From positions 82,038-146,037 of the forward strand of contig NZ_BDUC01000010.1 of assembly GCF_002218085.1 (NCBI RefSeq): a stretch of 64,000 nt of DNA, written 5' to 3'. Positions 35,478-44,762 of the stretch are shown in pieces. The DNA comes from Tolypothrix sp. NIES-4075. GTDB taxonomy: Bacteria > Cyanobacteriota > Cyanobacteriia > Cyanobacteriales > Nostocaceae. The notes beneath the pieces are model-generated. The model saw only the letters and a list, made by a program, of their open reading frames with translations. It had not been told where the DNA came from and did not search any database. Each line of letters opens with the position of its first letter. The stretch's first letter is position 1. The translations under genes were made by a program, and so were the position numbers.

Positions 35478-35603
35478 AACTGAGGAGCATTTATTTATCC
35501 CCGTCTACTTACTAGTAGATTGAGACATTTTCAAAAATTAAAAATTTTGATTTACGCCAATCGCAGGCAGGATGCCTGCGCCACAACTGTCCCTTGAATC
35601 ATC

Positions 35604-36377
35604 TTAATATTTGTAACTTAAAAGTTGAATCTCGCCATTTTTTGGTAGACTACCAGAGTTAATAGCAAGAGTGTCACTATTGCTACGACGTACATTCACG
35701 CCCTGCATCAAATTTAAAAAATCATCGAGTGGGGAAATATCACAGGTAGCGGTATCTGCGGCTTGTGTACGGTATTGGGTAGGAATTATCAGCTTGGGAT
35801 TTAACACCTGAACTGCTTGCTTGGCTTCTTGGGCATTGTAAGCCTTGGCACCACCTCCTACGGGGATGAATGCCACATCAGGACGCCCCATGAGGATTTT
35901 TTGCTCAATTGAAATCGGTGCGGCGGCTCCTCCTAAGTGTAAAATATTAATTCCGCCTTGCTTCCAACTCCAAGCGGTGTTAATGCCAAACTGTTTACCG
36001 CCTTTGCGATCGTGGTCTATGGCAATTCCCTGGAATTTTATGCCTTGAAATTCGTAAACTCCCGGTTCGTAGATTAGCTTTGGATTTCCAGGTAGTCCTT
36101 CTACGGCACCTTCATCTAACAGTTGACTGCTAATTAGTACTAAATCTGCGGTGACGCCTTGGGGAGGACGATATTTAGCAGTACAACCGATCGCTCTAAA
36201 CGGATTTACGAGAATTCTTGTACCACCACCAGTAAACAGAAAGCAAGAATGACCCAACCACTGAACTGATAATGAACCGCTAGATTGTGCGTTAGCTTGA
36301 AGGTGTGAACCTAACTCAGTAACCAAGGCTGTTAGTAACCCTGCCCCAGCATAGCCCATCAACTGTCGTCGTTTCAT
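35604..36377 (-). CDS. MBL-fold protein with degenerate metal site, Tat-type signal
   Basis: 257 aa. The N-terminus MKRRQLMGYAG plus a hydrophobic stretch suggests twin-arginine export. The domain starts with VQWLGHSCFLF and RILVNPF, as in UlaG-like metallo-beta-lactamase-fold proteins. Where the fold normally has HxHxDH, this protein has ISSQLLDEG, so the first metal site is absent. A later IDHDRKGGKQFG, LHLGGA and FIPVGGG follow the family order. Catalytic activity is therefore doubtful. It lies 2 bp downstream of trpG and is probably co-transcribed with it. Confidence 0.82.
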   Translation of the reverse strand: MKRRQLMGYAGAGLLTALVTELGSHLQANAQSSGSLSVQWLGHSCFLFTGGGTRILVNPFRAIGCTAKYRPPQGVTADLVLISSQLLDEGAVEGLPGNPKLIYEPGVYEFQGIKFQGIAIDHDRKGGKQFGINTAWSWKQGGINILHLGGAAAPISIEQKILMGRPDVAFIPVGGGAKAYNAQEAKQAVQVLNPKLIIPTQYRTQAADTATCDISPLDDFLNLMQGVNVRRSNSDTLAINSGSLPKNGEIQLLSYKY

Positions 36378-36379
36378 TA

Positions 36380-36976
36380 CTATCTCGATTGTAATTGTTC
36401 CAGAAAGTTTCGCAATAACTGCTTACCTGAAGATGTCAGGACACTCTCTGGGTGAAACTGGACGCCTTCAATGTGAGGATAGTTCCGGTGTCGCACTCCC
36501 ATAATAGTTCCATCTTCTACCCAAGCAGTGATTTCTAACACGTCCGGGCAAGTTTCGCGGTCTATCACTAAACTATGATATCTGGTTGCGGTCATAGGAT
36601 TCTCTAAACTCCGAAAAACTCCTACTCCTGCGTGAGATACAAGAGAAGTTTTGCCATGCATCAATTCAGGGGCAGAAACGATTTTACCACCGAATACTTG
36701 ACCAATGCTTTGATGTCCTAAACATACGCCCAAAATAGGCAAGTTAGATCCGAGATTTTCAATCAAATCTAGAGAAATTCCCGCATCTTCTGGTCGTCCA
36801 GGTCCTGGGGAAATCACGACTGCATCAGGCTTGAGTGACCGAATTTCCGAAACAGATATCTTATCGTTACGAAAAACTTTAATATCCTCTGCTACTGGAA
36901 ACTCTGCTGCTAGTTCTCCCAAATACTGCACCAAGTTATAGGTAAAGCTGTCGTAATTATCGATGACTACAAGCAC
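36380..36976 (-). CDS. trpG: anthranilate synthase component II (glutamine amidotransferase)
   Basis: 198 aa, class I glutamine amidotransferase. The nucleophile Cys is in VCLGHQSIG, and the His/Glu pair of the triad is in QFHPES. The start LVVIDNYDSFTYNLVQYL and the HGKTS segment are typical of TrpG/PabA. It supplies ammonia to TrpE for tryptophan synthesis and may also serve PabB for folate. The glutaminase domain is complete and unfused. Confidence 0.93.
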   Translation of the reverse strand: MLVVIDNYDSFTYNLVQYLGELAAEFPVAEDIKVFRNDKISVSEIRSLKPDAVVISPGPGRPEDAGISLDLIENLGSNLPILGVCLGHQSIGQVFGGKIVSAPELMHGKTSLVSHAGVGVFRSLENPMTATRYHSLVIDRETCPDVLEITAWVEDGTIMGVRHRNYPHIEGVQFHPESVLTSSGKQLLRNFLEQLQSR

Positions 36977-37394
36977 AGCGATTAACTCCTAGATTTTACA
37001 ACTGAATATAATAAGCGTTTTACTCTCAGCAGATTTTAATAGTTGTTCAGACATGCGAATATAAAACACGATTAATCGTGCCTAATTAATATAAGATTTA
37101 GTATTGTATCAGATTTGGCAATACCAGTTGCTTCGGTGGGAGGTTATCTGGGCAAAGCAGTCACCTCCTTTGATAAAGTGCGTAGACGCAAAGCGGTGAA
37201 GCAGCGCGGTCTTCTCCCACTCGCCCAGAGGCGCTTGTCTGCGACACGCACATGCGTTCGCCAAGGGGAGGCAGTGCGTTGGGCGGCTAGCCTTCGGCAA
37301 CGCAAAGGGCGAACGCCGACAGTCACGCATCTGCCGTGGTTTCCCCCATGAGCGACTGCACCAAGCCGAAGGGCTTGTCGTGAGACATCGCTTC
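36977..37394. repeat. repeat-bearing gap; full-length interspersed element at 37179-37388
   Basis: 36977-37178 is AT-rich with no gene. The element at 37179-37388 holds 64 bp (37203-37266) identical to 38824-38887. Its right end (37340-37380) matches 30920-30965. It separates trpG from dgkA. Confidence 0.8.
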
Positions 37395-37856
37395 TCAGGA
37401 TTTCAATGCCGACAAAATTAAGGTAAACATTGGCGGAAGTAAAAGTATACCAGCAACCAGCACCGCGACTAAAGCAGAAACTAGCACAGCACCAGCAGCA
37501 CAGTCTTTAGCAATTTTTGCCAAATCATGATACGTTTGCTTGACTGTTAAATCTACCAGAGATTCGAGCGCTGTATTCAACAACTCTAGCGCCAAAACTA
37601 AACCGCTAGTTAAGCCAATCACCGCTATTTCCACTGGTTGTAGATGTAAAAAAAGGCTCAAGCCGATTGCTAAGGCGCAAACACCTACATGAATGCGAAA
37701 GTTGCGTTGAGTTTGAAAAGCGTAACTGATTCCAGCCCAGGCATACTTAAAACTAACAAATAAATTAGAGGCAACGCGCCAGGAGAGTTCCCGATCGTTG
37801 GTCACAATTGTTTCTAAGTGGTTTGGCGTGGGTGATGAAGAAACTTGTTTGGACAT
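37395..37856 (-). CDS. dgkA: diacylglycerol kinase family protein
   Basis: 153 aa from the ATG at 37856; the frame extends to a TTG at 37922 with no better support. It is a small integral-membrane kinase with three membrane helices. The signature ELLNTALESLVDL with catalytic and metal-binding Glu, and the following AKIAKDCAAGAVL, are clear. In cyanobacteria the substrate may be diacylglycerol or undecaprenol. It follows ybeY, as is usual for the phylum. Confidence 0.9.
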   Translation of the reverse strand: MSKQVSSSPTPNHLETIVTNDRELSWRVASNLFVSFKYAWAGISYAFQTQRNFRIHVGVCALAIGLSLFLHLQPVEIAVIGLTSGLVLALELLNTALESLVDLTVKQTYHDLAKIAKDCAAGAVLVSALVAVLVAGILLLPPMFTLILSALKS

Positions 37857-37998
37857 AGGCTGAAAATATAACAGCAGATTAAATAAAGTGGGAATCTTAG
37901 CTGATTTTAATCGCCCAATCAATTTTTAGGTAATTTTATACAGAAGTATTATATAAGGAACGACTAAAATTTAACACTTACGCTCACCCATCTCAGTG

Positions 37999-38526
37999 CT
38001 ATTCTAGGTCAATGGTAATACTAATTGCCTTCAGTAATATCACTTGCTGTTTTAGCATTCGCGTTTCTGTTTCTTCATCAGGATGATCCCAGCCTAGTAG
38101 ATGCAATAAACCGTGAGCTGCTAACCATGCTAACTCGGTTGATAAACTATGCTCCTGCTGTTGAGCTTGACGTTTCGCGGTATCTACAGAAATAACTATA
38201 TCACCTAGATATAAAGGCACAGAGGCTGTTATTTCCTGAGTTTGAGGAAAGTCCACCTCTAATGTTGCAAAAGATAAAACATCTGTCGGCTTGTTTTGCT
38301 GACGATACTGGGCATTTAAAGTTTGAATTTCCGCATCGTCTGTCAAACGTAAGCCGATTTCGTAAACTGATTTTGGCGGAATATCAGGTTGTAATATTTC
38401 CAACCAGCGACGAAACCAGCTTGACCAAGTTTCAGCCGTAATTGGAATCTCAGCCTCCCCAACATTTACAGCTTTGGCTGGGGGAGACTGAACTAAACAA
38501 TTTTCTACATATAATTCGACTTGCAC
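37999..38526 (-). CDS. ybeY: endoribonuclease YbeY (rRNA maturation)
   Basis: 175 aa. The zinc motif HGLLHLLGWDH (H-G-x-L-H-L-x-G-x-D-H) is intact near the C-terminus. The GTG at 38526 is chosen over the TTG at 38538 because GGAG sits 4-5 nt before it and the conserved VELYVEN begins at once. It is a single-strand endoribonuclease acting in 16S rRNA 3' processing and ribosome quality control. It is the first gene of the ybeY-dgkA pair. Confidence 0.93.
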   Translation of the reverse strand: MQVELYVENCLVQSPPAKAVNVGEAEIPITAETWSSWFRRWLEILQPDIPPKSVYEIGLRLTDDAEIQTLNAQYRQQNKPTDVLSFATLEVDFPQTQEITASVPLYLGDIVISVDTAKRQAQQQEHSLSTELAWLAAHGLLHLLGWDHPDEETETRMLKQQVILLKAISITIDLE

Positions 38527-38568
38527 TTTTCTCCACAAAGTAGGACTAAGCGAACAGCGAGGGTATCG

Positions 38569-38724
38569 TCAGTGAGTCAGATAAGCAAGACCCACCAAGA
38601 CAACCACAAGTCCGACTGAGGTTAGCGCAAAATGTTTTAGAGAAGTGCCACCCTTACGCACCATGTTTCGCATGGCGAGTTTGACGTAGCTTGGTTTAGT
38701 TTCGGTTTTATGAGAGTTGCTCAT
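38569..38724 (-). CDS. small conserved membrane protein, DUF3285-like
   Basis: 51 aa. The sequence begins MSNSHKTETKPSYVKLAMRN, then has a basic stretch and a single C-terminal membrane helix (LTSVGLVVVLVGLAYLT). This matches the pattern of the cyanobacterial DUF3285 family as I remember it. It lies 42 bp upstream of ybeY on the same strand. Function unknown; probably a single-pass thylakoid or plasma membrane protein. Confidence 0.82.
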   Translation of the reverse strand: MSNSHKTETKPSYVKLAMRNMVRKGGTSLKHFALTSVGLVVVLVGLAYLTH

Positions 38725-38789
38725 GATGATTTGATAACAAACTCATTTATAAATGTAACAGTTTGGTGAGGCGACAGTTGCCAGTTTGG

Positions 38790-39215
38790 CAAATTGGGAA
38801 TGGGTAATGGGTAATGGTGAGCCAGCGCGGTCTTCTCCCACTCGCCCAGAGGCGCTTGTCTGCGACACGCACATGCGTTCGCCAAGGTCCGCCAGTGCGC
38901 CCTTACGGGTCTCCCGGCAGTCGTGCATCTGGCGTGGTCTCCCCCACTCGCTGTTGCCGCGTGCATAGAGAAGGGGGTAATGGGGAATGGGGAATGGTGA
39001 GTCCAGCGCCCCTTCTCTATGCACGCCAGAGCGGGCACGAGGGAAACCAGGAGCGCAGCGCTGGCTCACCGTGCGGAGGTTCCCTCCGTTGAGCGGACTG
39101 GTGCCGCGCCCTCGGCGACTGGCTCTCCCGTTGGGGGAATGGAAAGTGGGAAATCGGTTAAACGCATTGCCAATTACCAATTTTCAATTTCCAATTCCCA
39201 ATTACCAATTCCCAA
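38790..39215. repeat. mosaic of STRR heptamers and interspersed repeats
   Basis: Heptamers GGGTAAT/GGGGAAT occur at 38798-38818 and 38976-38998, and their complements at 39165-39220. The 64-bp segment 38824-38887 is identical to 37203-37266. A perfect 17-bp inverted repeat (38960-38976 with 39009-39025) surrounds the inner heptamers. The region is GC-rich compared with its neighbours. The frames running through it are repeat translations. Confidence 0.85.
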
Positions 39216-39218
39216 TTC

Positions 39219-40335
39219 CTATTTACTTTCTACCAACTGATTTTCTTGCCGCAGGTAAGATTGGATGAACATGTCAATTTCGCCGTTCATCACATCGCCG
39301 ATCGCTGTAGTTTCTACATTGGTACGCAAATCCTTTACCATTTGGTAAGGGTGAAAGACGTAGTTACGGATTTGGTTTCCCCAAGAGGCTTCGACCATAT
39401 CACCCCGAATTTGGGCAATTTCTTGGGCGTGTTGCTCCTTGGCAATAACTAGCAACTTCGCTTTCAAGCGGGCAAGAGCTTTCTCTTTATTTTGCAGTTG
39501 GCTGCGTTCTTCTGTACAACGGACGGCAAGACCGGTAGGCAGGTGAACAACTCGCACTGCTGTTTCCACTTTGTTGACATTTTGCCCACCTTTACCACCA
39601 GCTCTAGATGTGGTAATTTCCAAATCTTTGTCTGGAATATCTAGTTGTACGGTATTATCTATTTGCGGCATTACTTCCACCCCTGCAAAACTAGTTTGGC
39701 GTTTGCCGTTGGCATTGAAAGGTGAAATTCGCACTAGGCGATGAGTGCCTGTTTCCGATCGCAAGTACCCGTAGGCATAACGACCTGTAATTTCTATGGT
39801 TACTGATTTGATTCCCGCTTCATCACCTTCGGAAAGTTCGCTTGAGGTGACTTTATAACCTTGCTTTTCTGCCCAACGAGTGTACATCCGCAACAGCATT
39901 TCTGTCCAGTCTTGGGCATCTGTTCCACCAGCGCCGGCGTTAATCGTCAGGACTGCGCCTTTTTCGTCGAATTGACCGGAAAGTAACTGTTGTAATTCCC
40001 ATTGGTCGAGTTCGCGATTAAGGTTGCTGAGGGTGGTTTGTGCTTCTTGCAGTAATCCCTCATCGGTTTCTAATTCCAAAAGCTCAAAAACTGCTTTGGT
40101 ATCTTCTAGGCTGGCTTGCCACTGATGATACTGCGATAAATGTACTTTCAGGTTGTCGAGTTCTTGCAGTATTTGTTGAGCCTGGGTTTGGTCGTCCCAA
40201 AATTCTGGTTGAGCCGATATTTGTTCTAAATCTTGAATTTTAGCTGTTAGTGCAGGGATGTCAAAGATAGTCCTGAGTTTTACCCAGGCGATTAGATAAC
40301 GTTTCGATTTCGCGTTTGAGTTCTAAAACTTCCAT
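39219..40335 (-). CDS. prfB: peptide chain release factor 2, programmed +1 frameshift
   Basis: 371 aa after frameshifting. The zero frame starts at the ATG at 40335 and runs 24 codons to CTT followed by an in-frame TGA (40261-40263). A +1 shift skips one T, and reading continues from GAC (40262) to 39219. The joined protein has the RF2 anticodon-like tripeptide SPF and the peptidyl-hydrolysis motif GGQ (RAGGKGGQNVNKVE). It recognises UGA and UAA stops. The frameshift at its own UGA is the known autoregulation of RF2: low RF2 increases shifting. Read without the shift, only a truncated 286-aa frame from 40079 is seen. Confidence 0.95.
40258..40275 (-). promoter_or_regulatory. RF2 frameshift site
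   Basis: On the minus strand the sequence is CAGGACTATCTTTGACAT. The slippery CTT, the stop TGA and the following C form the canonical CTT-TGA-C, with a Shine-Dalgarno-like AGGA three nucleotides upstream of the slippery codon region, as in the E. coli prfB site. Confidence 0.92.
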
Positions 40336-40577
40336 AGGCTTGTGTGAGAATAGAGTGCTTTATATTTTAGGCGATCGCTCTACTATACCTTATTGATTTT
40401 AGCTATAGTTGACCACACAATCACGCAAGCGCGTTGCTGTATGTGTGATTCTTTATGCTTCATTTTTACGACGCTTAAAGCGATCGCTTTGTCTGATAAT
40501 TTCAGTTGGTGGGATTTATACCGATTTTTTTGAGATGAAAAAGTTATAATTTGCTCAAAAAACACTCTTTGTTAAGC

Positions 40578-41291
40578 ATGATATTTTGGGGAAATCACAC
40601 TGGTCAACCAATGCCTTATAGAGGCTGGAATGTAGTTGTAGGTGAGAGGCAAAATAACACAAAAACTCAATTTGCCGCCTCTATCAAAAGACTACTTAAG
40701 TGGCTGCAAGAGTATACATCGGTAGATACAGTAACGCTCCTGCTTCCTGTGGAAAACCAACAGCATCTTGCCGTATACGCCACTTTCGGACTAGAGGAGG
40801 AAATTATACAACAGATCCGTATCCCCATTGGGCAAGGAATTGCTGGTTGCATTGCCCAGAGTATGCAGCCGATGATAATTGATGATATGTCGGCGGTGGA
40901 AGTCTTTAGTCCAATTCTTCGGCAAAAAGGTTTGCGATCGCTTGTCGGTATCCCAATACCTATCAATGAACAATCAGTTGGAGTTTTACATGTTGGTACG
41001 TTTGATTCTCATGACTTTAACGAACGCGATGTACAGCAACTGCAACTGATTGCACATCGCCTGAAGTTGATGATCGCCGATAGAGATGTGTTGCAGATCG
41101 AGTGCGCTAGGCATCACAATGTCGGAAGACTTATATCTTACATCAATATTATCCATCGGGAATTTTTGCTTAATTTATCTGCCTTGAGAAAGCAATTTAT
41201 TAAATTAAAAAACGTTGTCAACAATTTATATAATTCATCTATCCAGAGATATATTTATGTATTCAGCGTCATGCGATCGCAAGTAGATTAA
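40578..41291 (+). CDS. GAF-domain protein
   Basis: 237 aa from the ATG at 40578; a TTG at 40551 is also in frame. One GAF domain spans about residues 25-175 (VDTVTLLLPVENQQHLAVYA, then IPIGQGIAGCIAQ and the DDMSAVEVFSPILR segment). A C-terminal helical stretch follows with no output domain. The chromophore-binding Cys of phytochromes is not evident. It is strikingly similar to the GAF of the next gene at 41944. The ligand is unknown and a regulatory role is inferred. Confidence 0.82.
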   Translation: MIFWGNHTGQPMPYRGWNVVVGERQNNTKTQFAASIKRLLKWLQEYTSVDTVTLLLPVENQQHLAVYATFGLEEEIIQQIRIPIGQGIAGCIAQSMQPMIIDDMSAVEVFSPILRQKGLRSLVGIPIPINEQSVGVLHVGTFDSHDFNERDVQQLQLIAHRLKLMIADRDVLQIECARHHNVGRLISYINIIHREFLLNLSALRKQFIKLKNVVNNLYNSSIQRYIYVFSVMRSQVD

Positions 41292-41943
41292 GATTTTTAT
41301 TATTTATTTTGCAGCCTTGGTAAATAAATAGTTTTCTTAATTGCCATAAAGCCTTATGTAGGTAACAGATAGCTATTTTCTGTGTATTGTTATCTTTTTG
41401 TCTTCACTGTTTTATAAACATACTCCAAAATAACTTCATTAAGACTTTACAAACAAGAGTGAAGTTACAGTAAAAATATTGTTATGCTTGTATTCAAATT
41501 GTTAAGTATTCAGTTATTATTTAATCATCTTTATTTGTAGTGACCACAATATCAGACGGTACAAACTGGCGACAAAAAAGCCGTTACAGCAGTAGGGGAA
41601 GTAGATATTTATTTAGCCCAATGGTGGATTTTAATGTGATGTCCGAAATTGGAGATACTCCCCCTTAAATTGGGTATAGCCGTCTAAAAAATGCAAACAT
41701 AAATTGAATAATTACATCCAGGTATAAATTGTGCCTAATTGCTTGTAGCAATTATGTTCTGAGGAAAATTCAATTGAATATCTCATCAACTCAACAACTT
41801 TATTTTAACAAGATGATGAGGAAATTTAAGTTTATTACAGCGGTTACTAAAAAAGTATTATTTGACTCTTGATAGCAATTGAAACTTTTGATAGTGTAGT
41901 TACTTCAATATTAACAGTAGACTTATTTTGGAGTTATCAAACA
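41292..41943. other. gene-free region between the GAF genes
   Basis: About 650 bp, AT-rich. A GTG-initiated frame of 42 codons (41540-41668) is the only notable frame, and I see no family likeness in it. A weak GGAG lies before the ATG at 41944. Confidence 0.5.
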
Positions 41944-43188
41944 ATGAATACAAAACAATCTGCTTCAAGATGGATGCGATTGAGGGAAGTTTTAGTTACG
42001 ACAATCCTTGGATGGATTCCATCAATTGCTCTGGGTGCAAAGTTACGAAATATACTATATCGTAGTATTTTTCGCCGTATTGGTAGGTCAGTTTATATTC
42101 AAAACGGTGTTGAATTTCTTGGCACTTCTTGCATCGAAATAAGCGACGGAGTGCATATTTTCAAGAATGTTCGTTTAGATGGAAGAGGACATGAAAATAA
42201 TAAAATTTATCTTGGAGAGCGAGTAGCCCTAGAGCGTGGGGTTGAAATTGGAGCGTTAGACAATACCTATATTCATATTGATGAAAATACATATATCGCT
42301 CCTTACGTTTGTATCGGTGGTCCTGGCAACATTAAAATTGGTAAGCACTGTATGATTGCATCTCATTCAGGGATATATGCTAACAATCATAATTTTGCCG
42401 ACCTGAGTGTGTTAATAAGAGAACAAGGTGTGACTCGCAAGGGAATTATTATAGAGGATAACTGTTGGCTGGGGCATGGAGTGACAGTATTAGATGGAGT
42501 CACCATCGGTCAAGGTAGTGTGATTGGTGCAGGATCGGTTGTTAGCAAAGATATCCCTCCGTTCTCAATTGCAGTGGGTGTGCCTGCAAAAGCGATCCGC
42601 GATCGCCAAGACAAAGAACTAACGAAGCTAACACATAATAATAACAGCCGCCTCGACATTAAGCTAAGTGTAGCTCTAGCTCAAATTGAGAAGACTGCTG
42701 AATTAACTTATCCCCTGACAGTAAACGATACTGTATTTCCTCATTTTGTTTTAGAAAATCTGCTTTCCGTGCTGCTTGACTGCATCCGTCAAGTAATGAA
42801 TGTGGATACAATTACGATTTTATTGCCCACAAAAAGCGGACAGCAATTAGCTGTATGCGCCACTATCGGTCTAGAAGAAGAAATTGTAGAAGCTGTGCGA
42901 ATTCCGATTGGGCAAGGCTTTGCAGGTCGTATAGCCGCAAGTGGCAAGCAAATGATTGTAGACGATTTGTCAAAAGTAGAAGTTGTGAGTCCGATTTTGC
43001 GGAATAAGGGAATTCAATCAATGATAGGTGTCCCTTTGCTGCTTAAAGAGGGGGCAAGTGGTGTCTTCCATGTTGGCACGTTTCGTCACTGTGAATTTAC
43101 CAAAGATGATGTACAGCGACTGCAACTTGTAGGCGATCGCATTGGCTCGGCGATTGAACCGTTTGTTACAGATATACTGGAAACTTAA
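41944..43188 (+). CDS. left-handed beta-helix acyltransferase fused to a GAF domain
   Basis: 414 aa. The ATG at 41944 has GGAG about 10 nt upstream; a TTG at 41869 would add 25 residues. Residues of about 50-220 show hexapeptide repeats (IGKHCMIASHSGIYA, then the VTIGQGSVIGAGSVVSKDIP end) of the maltose/galactoside O-acetyltransferase class, with NNHNF containing the catalytic His. Residues of about 255-405 form a GAF domain very like that of the gene at 40578. Signal-controlled acetylation, possibly of a surface sugar, is inferred. This domain pairing is unusual to my knowledge. Confidence 0.87.
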   Translation: MNTKQSASRWMRLREVLVTTILGWIPSIALGAKLRNILYRSIFRRIGRSVYIQNGVEFLGTSCIEISDGVHIFKNVRLDGRGHENNKIYLGERVALERGVEIGALDNTYIHIDENTYIAPYVCIGGPGNIKIGKHCMIASHSGIYANNHNFADLSVLIREQGVTRKGIIIEDNCWLGHGVTVLDGVTIGQGSVIGAGSVVSKDIPPFSIAVGVPAKAIRDRQDKELTKLTHNNNSRLDIKLSVALAQIEKTAELTYPLTVNDTVFPHFVLENLLSVLLDCIRQVMNVDTITILLPTKSGQQLAVCATIGLEEEIVEAVRIPIGQGFAGRIAASGKQMIVDDLSKVEVVSPILRNKGIQSMIGVPLLLKEGASGVFHVGTFRHCEFTKDDVQRLQLVGDRIGSAIEPFVTDILET

Positions 43189-43204
43189 ACTGTCTAAATG
43201 AAAC

Positions 43205-43360
43205 TTGACCAAATAATTATTAATTCATAATTCATAATTCATAATTAAAAAATGGGTAAAGCAGTTCCACGAATTAAAAATTCACTGGTCAACTTTTTAA
43301 GTGGAGAGTTCAAGCTGACACTGATTGAAATTATGAATTATTAATTATTAATTATGAATT
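43205..43360. repeat. AT-rich heptamer repeat with inverted arms
   Basis: AATTCAT-type units at 43210-43246 and the complementary AATTATGAATTATTAATT units at 43328-43360 face each other over about 80 bp. The right arm runs into the start codon of the next gene. Confidence 0.8.
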
Positions 43361-43989
43361 ACATTGACTCATCATTATTTTGTCAGTGGCAGCGGACACT
43401 CTCTGGTTTTGAAGTTGACCAAGTAGCGGCACAGAGCGCATTTAATCTTTTAGTTGAGGCTTACTCTAGTAGCGATCGCTATTACCATACCCTAAAACAC
43501 ATTTACCACGTTCTCAAAACCATTGACCATTTGCAGGGACATACCAGAAACCTCGCTACTGTTCAACTTGCTGCCTGGTTTCACGATGTAGTTTATGACA
43601 CTAAAGCTCAAAATAATGAAGAAAAAAGCGCTGCGGTGGCTTGTGAATTGCTGAGTAGTTTGGGCATTCCTCTTAGTAATATTACTGCTGTAACTCGTCT
43701 GATTATAAATACCAAAAACCATCAAGCTGCGGCAGATGACTTTGATAGTCAAGTCTTACTTGATGCTGATTTGGCAATTTTGGCTGCTAACCCAGTCCAA
43801 TATCGAGAATACGCTCTTTACATTCGCCAGGAATATGCTTGGGTGTCAGAAGCAGAATATATTGTCGGTCGCGCTCATGTTTTAGAGAGATTTTTGCAGC
43901 GTCAGCGTATTTACTTCACACCTTTTATGTTCGAGGTTGGGGAAAAAGCTGCTCGTTGCAATCTTAATGCAGAAATTCAATGTTTATAA
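43354..43989 (+). CDS. HD-domain-like metal-dependent hydrolase
   Basis: 211 aa. HTLKHIYHVL and AAWFHDVVYD supply the His and the His-Asp pair of an HD-type metal site. The downstream LLDADLAILA provides a later Asp. This matches predicted metal-dependent HD phosphohydrolases of unknown substrate. No other domain is present. The ATG lies inside the right arm of the heptamer repeat, so the first residues may have been formed by the repeat. ATG 43354 is the only ATG near the conserved start. Confidence 0.85.
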   Translation: MNYIDSSLFCQWQRTLSGFEVDQVAAQSAFNLLVEAYSSSDRYYHTLKHIYHVLKTIDHLQGHTRNLATVQLAAWFHDVVYDTKAQNNEEKSAAVACELLSSLGIPLSNITAVTRLIINTKNHQAAADDFDSQVLLDADLAILAANPVQYREYALYIRQEYAWVSEAEYIVGRAHVLERFLQRQRIYFTPFMFEVGEKAARCNLNAEIQCL

Positions 43990-44123
43990 GTTCATTAAGT
44001 ACGTATCGGTAGGCAACCGCAGGAAAGCATTACCGTTGGTATCGCACTTGTTACTAACTTGTAACTTTAATTTCTGCTAATGTACAAATAAAAGTCGAAT
44101 CAGTGCTATTAGATGGATGGACG

Positions 44124-44705
44124 ATGATGAATGTTGTGACACCTAAGCGATTTACAATCGACGAGTATCATCGGTTGATTTCCCTCGGCTTTTTAACAGA
44201 GAGCGATCACATTGAGTTGATTCAAGGAGAGTTGATCCAAATGACTGCAAAGGGAACACCGCATACAGTCTGTAGTTCCATCTTATGCCGCCAACTGGAT
44301 CGCCTTTTGGGTGATAGAGTCGTTATTCGTGGGCAAGATCCCATTACCCTTCCCAATAATAGTGAACCTGAGCCGGATGTTGTTATTGCACGAGGAAGAG
44401 ATGAAGATTATCTCGCTCATCATCCCTATGCTGAAGATATTTTGTTAGTTATCGAAATTTCAGATTCTACATTGACCTACGATCAAACCACAAAGCTGAA
44501 ACTTTATGCAGAAGCTGGAATTGACGATTACTGGATTGTCAACTTAAATGCTCGTCAATTAGAACGTTACAATCAGCCATATCAAAATGCTCAAGGTGAA
44601 TTTAATTACCTCAGCAAGCAAATTTCTCTACCTAATCAGTCAGTTGCAATTTCTGGGTTTGAAGATAGTTTATTAGACTTGAGTAGGATTTTTCCTACTT
44701 TGTGA
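44124..44705 (+). CDS. Uma2-family (DUF820) endonuclease-like protein
   Basis: 193 aa from the ATG at 44124; a GTG at 44103 is also in frame. The PD-(D/E)xK-like core is visible: FLTESDHIELIQGELI, the catalytic PEPDVVIARG, LVIEISDSTL and a Lys/Tyr-containing TTKLKLYAEAGIDDYWIVN. These proteins are very numerous in cyanobacterial genomes. The target is unknown. A second member lies at 59029-59724. Confidence 0.9.
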   Translation: MMNVVTPKRFTIDEYHRLISLGFLTESDHIELIQGELIQMTAKGTPHTVCSSILCRQLDRLLGDRVVIRGQDPITLPNNSEPEPDVVIARGRDEDYLAHHPYAEDILLVIEISDSTLTYDQTTKLKLYAEAGIDDYWIVNLNARQLERYNQPYQNAQGEFNYLSKQISLPNQSVAISGFEDSLLDLSRIFPTL

Positions 44706-44762
44706 TGAGGGTTAGAATGCGATCGCCCAAACCTAAACTTCACGCTTGTTCTTGTAATCGTA

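Noticed and set aside
38743..39268. Several frames in both directions in the 38.8-39.2 kb region
   Set aside because: Composed of repeat sequence shared with 37.2 kb; no protein pattern.
41540..41668. GTG-initiated 42-codon frame between the GAF genes
   Set aside because: Too short and without a recognisable pattern or ribosome site.
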